7,416 nucleotides of DNA, from contig JBBKWQ010000194.1 in the NCBI GenBank assembly GCA_037969115.1, forward strand, positions 1 to 7,416. The letters are read 5' to 3'. This document shows, in pieces, positions 1-7,416 of this stretch (position 1 is its first letter; each line of letters opens with the position of its first letter). This stretch comes from JBBKWQ01 sp037969115. Its GTDB lineage: Bacteria > Actinomycetota > Acidimicrobiia > Acidimicrobiales > Ilumatobacteraceae. The notes under the pieces were generated by a model. It was not told the DNA's origin, did not search any database, and saw nothing but the letters and a program-made list of their open reading frames with translations. A program made the translations under genes and the position numbers.

Positions 1-140
1 ACGCTCAGTCCGCTGCCCTCGGCTTCCCGGCCATCTCACGGGTCTTCACGCCGCATCCGATCCAGAACCGCACCGATGACGAGATGCTGACCTACGCCGA
101 CGTGGTCTTCGATCAGATCTTCGACGCGCTGACCAACTGA
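1..140 (+). CDS. 3' end of a UGSC-like protein (partial)
   Basis: Only the last 45 codons are visible, read from base 3 to the TGA at 138-140; the gene begins upstream of the window. The visible residues run from an Ala-rich, LGFPA-containing stretch through FTPHPIQNRTDDEM to a helical end (YADVVFDQIFDALTN). The order 'LG.P......PHP.....EE....A......AL' resembles, from memory, the C-terminal end of UGSC-type (seleno)protein domains, a family of poorly defined function found in actinobacteria and other bacteria. The codon usage is ordinary high-GC coding sequence. It is separated by 99 bases from the next gene, and nothing ties it to peptide or polyketide synthesis, so it probably lies just outside the cluster. 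The coding call is firm; the family is tentative because the characteristic U/C-G-S-C motif would lie outside the window. Confidence 0.6.
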   Translation, partial: AQSAALGFPAISRVFTPHPIQNRTDDEMLTYADVVFDQIFDALTN

Positions 141-239
141 CCGCCCCCGATGATACGGCGCCCATCAGATACTGCGCGAGATCGCGGCATGCGCCGGTTT
201 ATGCTGTCCCGACAGGCGAATTGAGAGGGCGGATCATCA

Positions 240-1022
240 ATGCGATTGCAACTCCATATGGCACTTGCGGCGGCCTGCGTGCTGTGCTCCGGATACCTCT
301 ACGTCGCACACAGGCGATCCGTTCTCCACGCCCTGGCCGTCGAAGACAGCCTGGTCGAGAGCCTGGGGGCAATCTTCTTCTTCGTGGCGGGGGCCTTCTT
401 CGTCCTGGCTGCCGCCAAGCGTCGCGGCGACGTGGCCTGGTTGAGCATTCTCGCAGCCGCCATGCTCACCATCGCCGGAGAGGAAATCAGCTGGGGCCAA
501 CGGATCTTTGGGTGGACCACGCCCGGAGCCATCGCCGACGTCAACGTTCAGGGCGAGACGACTCTTCACAACCTTCCGGGGATCCATGGCAATATTCGAC
601 TCGTCGCCGTTCTGTTTCTCACTGCATTTTGTGCAATCGTGCCTGCGACGAGGCGCTACGTGCCGGCGCTCAAGAACTTCTACGACCAGCTACGGCTTCC
701 GGCCTTCCCCGTCTTCGCTTTGCCCTGGGTCGGTGCTGCGTTCAGCCTGATGATCGTTCCTCGCCTGCTCGGCGAACCAATCGACGATGTCGGCTACCTC
801 GACGAGATCGGAGAGATGGCGCTTGCTGTTGCGTTCTTACTCTTCGCCATGACTTTCTCGCCCTCTCGTGACGATGTCACGGAGTCGAGCCCAGCACCAC
901 CCCAGCCCATGCTCGAAGGCGCGGCGCGCTCGGCCGAACCCGTGGTCGCCAGCCCCGAGGATCCGAAGAGCGTCGATCTCGCTTCTTCGTCGGACGCGGG
1001 CACTCAACCTCGCGGCAGCTGA
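240..1022 (+). CDS. six-helix integral membrane protein, conserved, unknown function
   Basis: A 260-residue inner-membrane protein. About six hydrophobic segments are visible, near residues 6-23, 40-58, 66-79, 119-136, 153-174 and 190-206, followed by a hydrophilic, Ser/Pro/Glu-rich tail (208-260) that looks disordered. Conserved-looking polar motifs sit in or next to the helices: EDSLVESLGA (35-44), AGEEISWGQRIFGW (79-92), NVQGETTLHNL (102-112) and DEIGEMA (188-194). I recall this 'GEEISWGQR..G..TP......N.QGE..LHN' pattern from uncharacterised membrane proteins, but no function is known to me. The paired acidic residues inside the membrane hint at ion or proton handling or an intramembrane catalytic site; that is speculation. 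The ATG at 240 is preceded by GAGGGCGGA (225-233) at a good distance. Its stop lies 11 bases before the phosphopantetheinyl transferase start, so the two are probably one operon. It could serve the cluster (export or self-protection) or be a bystander. Confidence 0.85.
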   Translation: MRLQLHMALAAACVLCSGYLYVAHRRSVLHALAVEDSLVESLGAIFFFVAGAFFVLAAAKRRGDVAWLSILAAAMLTIAGEEISWGQRIFGWTTPGAIADVNVQGETTLHNLPGIHGNIRLVAVLFLTAFCAIVPATRRYVPALKNFYDQLRLPAFPVFALPWVGAAFSLMIVPRLLGEPIDDVGYLDEIGEMALAVAFLLFAMTFSPSRDDVTESSPAPPQPMLEGAARSAEPVVASPEDPKSVDLASSSDAGTQPRGS

Positions 1023-1027
1023 GGTGG
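1021..1027 (+). promoter_or_regulatory. ribosome binding site overlapping the upstream stop codon
   Basis: GAGGTGG lies six bases before the ATG at 1034 and shares two bases with the TGA (1020-1022) that ends the membrane protein gene. This fixes the start of the phosphopantetheinyl transferase and suggests translational coupling of the two genes. Confidence 0.65.
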
Positions 1028-1033
1028 TCACGG

Positions 1034-1777
1034 ATGGAAGTGACGCTACGGCACAAGGCAATCTTGTCAGATCTGTTGGGTGACGGTGTCCACGCTGCGC
1101 TCGTCGATATCGCCGACCACTCCAACTCGCTGAAGGACGTCGAGCGGCTCGCCATCTCAAATGCCGGCCCGACTCGTGTACAAGAGTTCTCCACTGGACG
1201 CTGGCTGGCCCGTCGACTGCTCCACGACCTGGACGTCCACTCCGGGTCCATCTCCGTAGGGCTTGATCGAGCCCCGGTCTGGCCGACGGGAACCGTTGGC
1301 AGCATCTCGCACGGCGGCGGATTCTGTGCCGTGGCTGTCGCTCGGCGAAGCGCGCATCGTTCTCTCGGAATCGACATCGAGCCGCATCGTTCCGTGGAGC
1401 CGGAACTCTGGGACGAGATCTGCACCGACGACGAGCTCGCGTGGCTCCGCGAGCACAGTGCCGCTGCCGTGCTCGGCACCGTCATGTTCAGCGCCAAGGA
1501 GAGTGTCTACAAGGCGGTGCACCCCCTCATCGACGAGATGCTCGAGTTCCGTGATGTCGAGCTCCGAATCGATCCGGAGCGCCAGATCTTCTCGTGTCAG
1601 ATCCTTCACCCCGCCGGCGCTGCGGTTCCGGAACTGATCGGTCAGTACCGCGAGGTACCGGAGTGTGTCGTGACTCTCGTGAGCAGCACAAGAGTGGACC
1701 GAGCGGTGACAGGAGTCTCGTCGGCTGCCCCGCCACGGCGATTGAAGGGCCCGCCACGGCGATTGAAGGGGAGGTGA
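1034..1777 (+). CDS. 4'-phosphopantetheinyl transferase, PptT/EntD type
   Basis: A 247-residue enzyme that transfers the phosphopantetheine arm of coenzyme A to the conserved serine of carrier-protein domains. The family signatures are all present: EFSTGRWLAR (51-60), the substrate-side segment PVWPTGTVGSISHGGGF (81-97) with His93, the metal-binding LGIDIEPH (111-118) with Asp114 and Glu116, and FSAKESVYKAVHP (152-164) with Glu156, Lys155 and Lys160. By known Sfp-family chemistry, Asp114, Glu116 and Glu156 bind magnesium. The FSAKES form of the last motif and a length near 220-230 residues place it with PptT/EntD rather than Bacillus Sfp. The core ends at a final strand around residue 217 (CVVTLVSS). 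The remaining 30 residues are a basic, non-family tail containing PPRRLKG twice, from an exact DNA duplication. It lies upstream of a synthetase with one carrier domain (Ser1531) and is the natural activator for it and for the following polyketide synthase. Confidence 0.93.
   Translation: MEVTLRHKAILSDLLGDGVHAALVDIADHSNSLKDVERLAISNAGPTRVQEFSTGRWLARRLLHDLDVHSGSISVGLDRAPVWPTGTVGSISHGGGFCAVAVARRSAHRSLGIDIEPHRSVEPELWDEICTDDELAWLREHSAAAVLGTVMFSAKESVYKAVHPLIDEMLEFRDVELRIDPERQIFSCQILHPAGAAVPELIGQYREVPECVVTLVSSTRVDRAVTGVSSAAPPRRLKGPPRRLKGR
1729..1770 (+). repeat. exact 21-bp tandem duplication in the transferase 3' end
   Basis: Bases 1729-1749 and 1750-1770 are identical, head to tail, with no mismatch; flanking bases do not extend the repeat. 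The unit length is a multiple of three, so it adds PPRRLKG twice (residues 233-239 and 240-246) without disturbing the frame, and the stop follows eight bases later at 1777. An exact duplication implies a recent slippage event or a constraint that keeps the copies alike. Confidence 0.95.
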
Positions 1778-2010
1778 AGCTGACCCGTTCCTGTCGACAG
1801 TTGGTGGCGACGCGGCGTGTGCGTGCCGGGCGGCGCCACTGCACGGCCATGTCGAGCGCGTCGACGATCTTCGGAGTGGACATGAGTGTGGCAGCGGCGA
1901 CGGGTCCTCGAGCCCGACGGGCTCTCGGCACGGAACGGTTGCCCAAGATGTGCGCACTGACGAGACACGCCCATCAAGCGGGCGAGACGGGTTACTCGCC
2001 GGCCGTTCAC
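1764..2010 (-). pseudogene. decayed IS3-family transposase (orfB) fragment
   Basis: Read on the - strand, pieces of an IS3-type OrfB appear in the right order but in different frames. Bases 2010-1957 give VNGRRVTRLARLMGVSRQ, resembling the HTH_21 region of OrfB (typically VNRKRVARLMR..G..GVSRR). Bases 1925-1830 give RGPVAAATLMST followed by PKIVDALDMAVQWRRPA, resembling the segment after the first catalytic Asp (typically 'R..VGW.VA..MRT.LV.DALDMA...RRP'). At about 1806-1775, combining frames gives DRNGS then FTS, resembling the second catalytic motif HSDRGSQYTS. Roughly 80-100 residues between the first two pieces, with the first catalytic Asp, are absent, and at least two frameshifts are needed. 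The element therefore cannot be active. The match is from memory; no single stretch is long enough to be decisive, but order and spacing support it. Terminal inverted repeats were not found. Confidence 0.5.
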
Positions 2011-2084
2011 CGCGTCAACTCGTGCACCGAACGATCTCAGCAGATGAGTGGTCAACGAAAACGGGTCAGCGTTATGGCGTTGTT

Positions 2085-2111
2085 TTGCACCATCGTGCTG
2101 CGATGTAGCAT
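2085..2111 (+). promoter_or_regulatory. weak candidate promoter for the synthetase gene
   Basis: TTGCAC (2085-2090) and TAGCAT (2106-2111) resemble -35 and -10 boxes of a primary sigma factor, but the 15-base spacer is shorter than the usual 16-18. The site lies in the AT-richer part of the gap, about 105 bases before the TTG at 2216. The spacer carries CATCG-TGCTG-CGATG, a small inverted repeat between the two boxes. It is offered only as the best-placed candidate seen by eye. Confidence 0.2.
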
Positions 2112-2151
2112 CATCTGGACTCGTCGGCGGATGGAGTCGTCCAAATAGGCC

Positions 2152-2187
2152 TCAGTCTTCATATTGCGCCGCCGGCTGAAGGTAGCT
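2152..2187 (-). pseudogene. possible transposase C-terminal scrap
   Basis: On the - strand these 36 bases read SYLQPAAQYED and then TGA. This resembles the C-terminus of IS3-type transposases, which often end in a form like GYLSPAEYE plus a few residues. At eleven codons it may be chance. If real it belongs to a second element or a rearranged copy, because a C-terminal piece lies upstream, in transposase orientation, of the N-terminal piece at 2010. Confidence 0.2.
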
Positions 2188-2209
2188 CACGTTTACGTAG
2201 ATCAAAGCT

Positions 2210-2214
2210 GGAAG
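2210..2214 (+). promoter_or_regulatory. weak ribosome binding site; synthetase start undecided
   Basis: GGAAG is the only purine-rich site just before the synthetase. It is one base from the TTG at 2216 (too close) and 13 bases from the in-frame TTG at 2228 (too far). The in-frame GTG at 2264 gives the most family-like N-terminus (M-FTCFLVGGESLLYECA, formyltransferase strand 1) but has no visible Shine-Dalgarno sequence. No ATG is available: the frame is closed upstream by TAG at 2198-2200. The site does not settle the start. Confidence 0.3.
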
Positions 2215-2215
2215 T

Positions 2216-7030
<4,815 letters not shown>

Positions 7031-7050
7031 ACAGCGGCAACTGATGGCAG

Positions 7051-7056
7051 AGGAGG
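7051..7056 (+). promoter_or_regulatory. strong ribosome binding site for the ketosynthase gene
   Basis: AGGAGG, a full-strength Shine-Dalgarno sequence, lies four bases before the ATG at 7061. It excludes the nearby ATG at 7044, which is in another frame. It contrasts sharply with the poor site in front of the synthetase. Confidence 0.85.
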
Positions 7057-7060
7057 AGAC

Positions 7061-7416
7061 ATGGCAGAGTCAGACATCGCAGTAATCGGGATGGCATGCC
7101 GTTACCCCGGTGCGGACAGTCCTGCCGCGTACTGGGAGATGTTGCGCGACGGACGCGACGGCTTCACGACGTACAGCGAAGAAGAGCTGCGGAGCGCGGG
7201 TGTCCCGAACTCTGTGCTGGAGAATCCGAACTACGTCCGGGCGGGCATGCCGGTCGCCAACCTCGCCGAGTTCGACGCTGGGTTGTTCGGCTTCTCGCCT
7301 CGCGAGGCGGCGATCATGGACCCGCAGCACCGGCACTTCCTCGAATGTGTCTGGGAGGCCTTCGAAGATGCGGGTCACGATCCGCTTCGCTTCGACGGAT
7401 CCGTTGGAGTCTTTGC
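7061..7416 (+). CDS. type I polyketide synthase, ketosynthase N-terminus (partial)
   Basis: The 118 visible residues are the start of a beta-ketoacyl synthase: DIAVIGMACRYPGADSPAAYW (the canonical first strand and loop), ELRSAGVPN, AEFDAGLFGFSPREAAIMDPQHRHFLE (the hallmark block, residues 69-95) and WEAFEDAGHDP. The active-site Cys and both His residues lie beyond the window. The protein starts directly at the ketosynthase, only about three residues before the first strand, with no coiled-coil docking helix. The form 'MDPQHRHFLE' rather than 'MDPQQR' and the 'EELRSAGVP......NPNYV' segment are, from memory, common in ketosynthases that accept amino-acyl chains in hybrid clusters. The gene follows the synthetase stop by 30 bases, in the same direction, and almost certainly shares its transcript. 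The remaining domains and the extender unit cannot be known from here. Confidence 0.96.
   Translation, partial: MAESDIAVIGMACRYPGADSPAAYWEMLRDGRDGFTTYSEEELRSAGVPNSVLENPNYVRAGMPVANLAEFDAGLFGFSPREAAIMDPQHRHFLECVWEAFEDAGHDPLRFDGSVGVF

Larger units (their letters stand above)
1778..2215. other. 438-base gap without an intact gene
   Basis: No convincing intact coding sequence is seen on either strand. The + frame open from 1594 to 2148 is dominated by Arg, Thr and Ser and matches nothing I recognise. The - strand shows transposase-like fragments in shifting frames (about 1764-2010 and 2152-2187). Short symmetric elements are present: CTGTCGACAG at 1791-1800, a 6-bp stem with a 3-base loop at 1910-1924, CATCG/CGATG at 2091-2105, and GACTC/GAGTC at 2118-2138. 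The part after about 2040 is visibly richer in A and T than the genes around it. The promoter of the synthetase gene, if it has its own, should be here. Confidence 0.7.

Noticed and set aside
141..239. Promoter or terminator between the first two genes
   Set aside because: The 99 bases show a TATGCT-like hexamer near 200 but no matching -35 box, and no stem followed by a T run.
1791..1800. Ten-base palindrome CTGTCGACAG as an operator
   Set aside because: It does not extend beyond ten bases, is a single copy, and falls in the frame-broken HSDRGSQYTS-like part of the debris.
1910..1924. GAGCCC-GAC-GGGCTC hairpin as a terminator for the transferase operon
   Set aside because: The stem is perfect but only six base pairs, lies about 135 bases past the stop inside the transposase-like debris, and is not followed by a T run.
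1594..2148. Open + strand frame of 184 codons spanning the transferase end and the gap
   Set aside because: Its first third overlaps the transferase in another frame, composition is dominated by Arg/Thr/Ser, there is no Shine-Dalgarno sequence, and it matches no family I recognise.

Overview
The window is high-GC DNA with every recognisable intact gene on the + strand. It reads as the upstream edge of a hybrid non-ribosomal peptide / polyketide biosynthetic gene cluster. The organism cannot be named from sequence alone. GC content, GTG/TTG starts and actinobacterial-looking homologues (a PptT/EntD-type phosphopantetheinyl transferase, IS3-like debris) suggest an actinobacterium, possibly an acidimicrobial type; a myxobacterial source is not excluded.

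Layout: (1) 1-140, the 3' end of a gene whose C-terminus resembles UGSC-family proteins, probably outside the cluster. (2) 240-1022, a six-helix membrane protein of unknown function with a conserved GEEISWGQ motif. (3) 1034-1777, an Sfp-superfamily 4'-phosphopantetheinyl transferase, 11 bases downstream of the membrane protein and apparently co-transcribed; its dispensable-looking C-terminal tail carries an exact 21-bp tandem duplication. (4) 1778-2215, a 438-base gap without an intact gene. On the - strand it holds what looks like shattered IS3-type transposase sequence, and it must also hold the expression signals of the next gene. (5) 2216-7030, a 1604-residue single-module synthetase. (6) 7061 to the window end, the first 118 residues of a ketosynthase opening a type I polyketide synthase.

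The synthetase is the centrepiece. Its domain order is formyltransferase, C-terminal half of a condensation domain (no HHxxxDG), adenylation domain split by an embedded flavin-dependent luciferase-like monooxygenase between core motifs A4 and A5, then carrier protein. Aligned by eye to GrsA, the adenylation specificity residues are D-I-L-Q-L-G-M-I-W-K, one residue from the classical glycine code. The likely logic: the transferase at 1034-1777 primes Ser1531 of the carrier; glycine is activated and loaded; the formyltransferase caps its amine; the embedded monooxygenase oxidises the tethered residue, perhaps at the alpha carbon; and the unit passes to the ketosynthase at 7061. The domains are seen in the sequence. 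The order of events and the product are inference.
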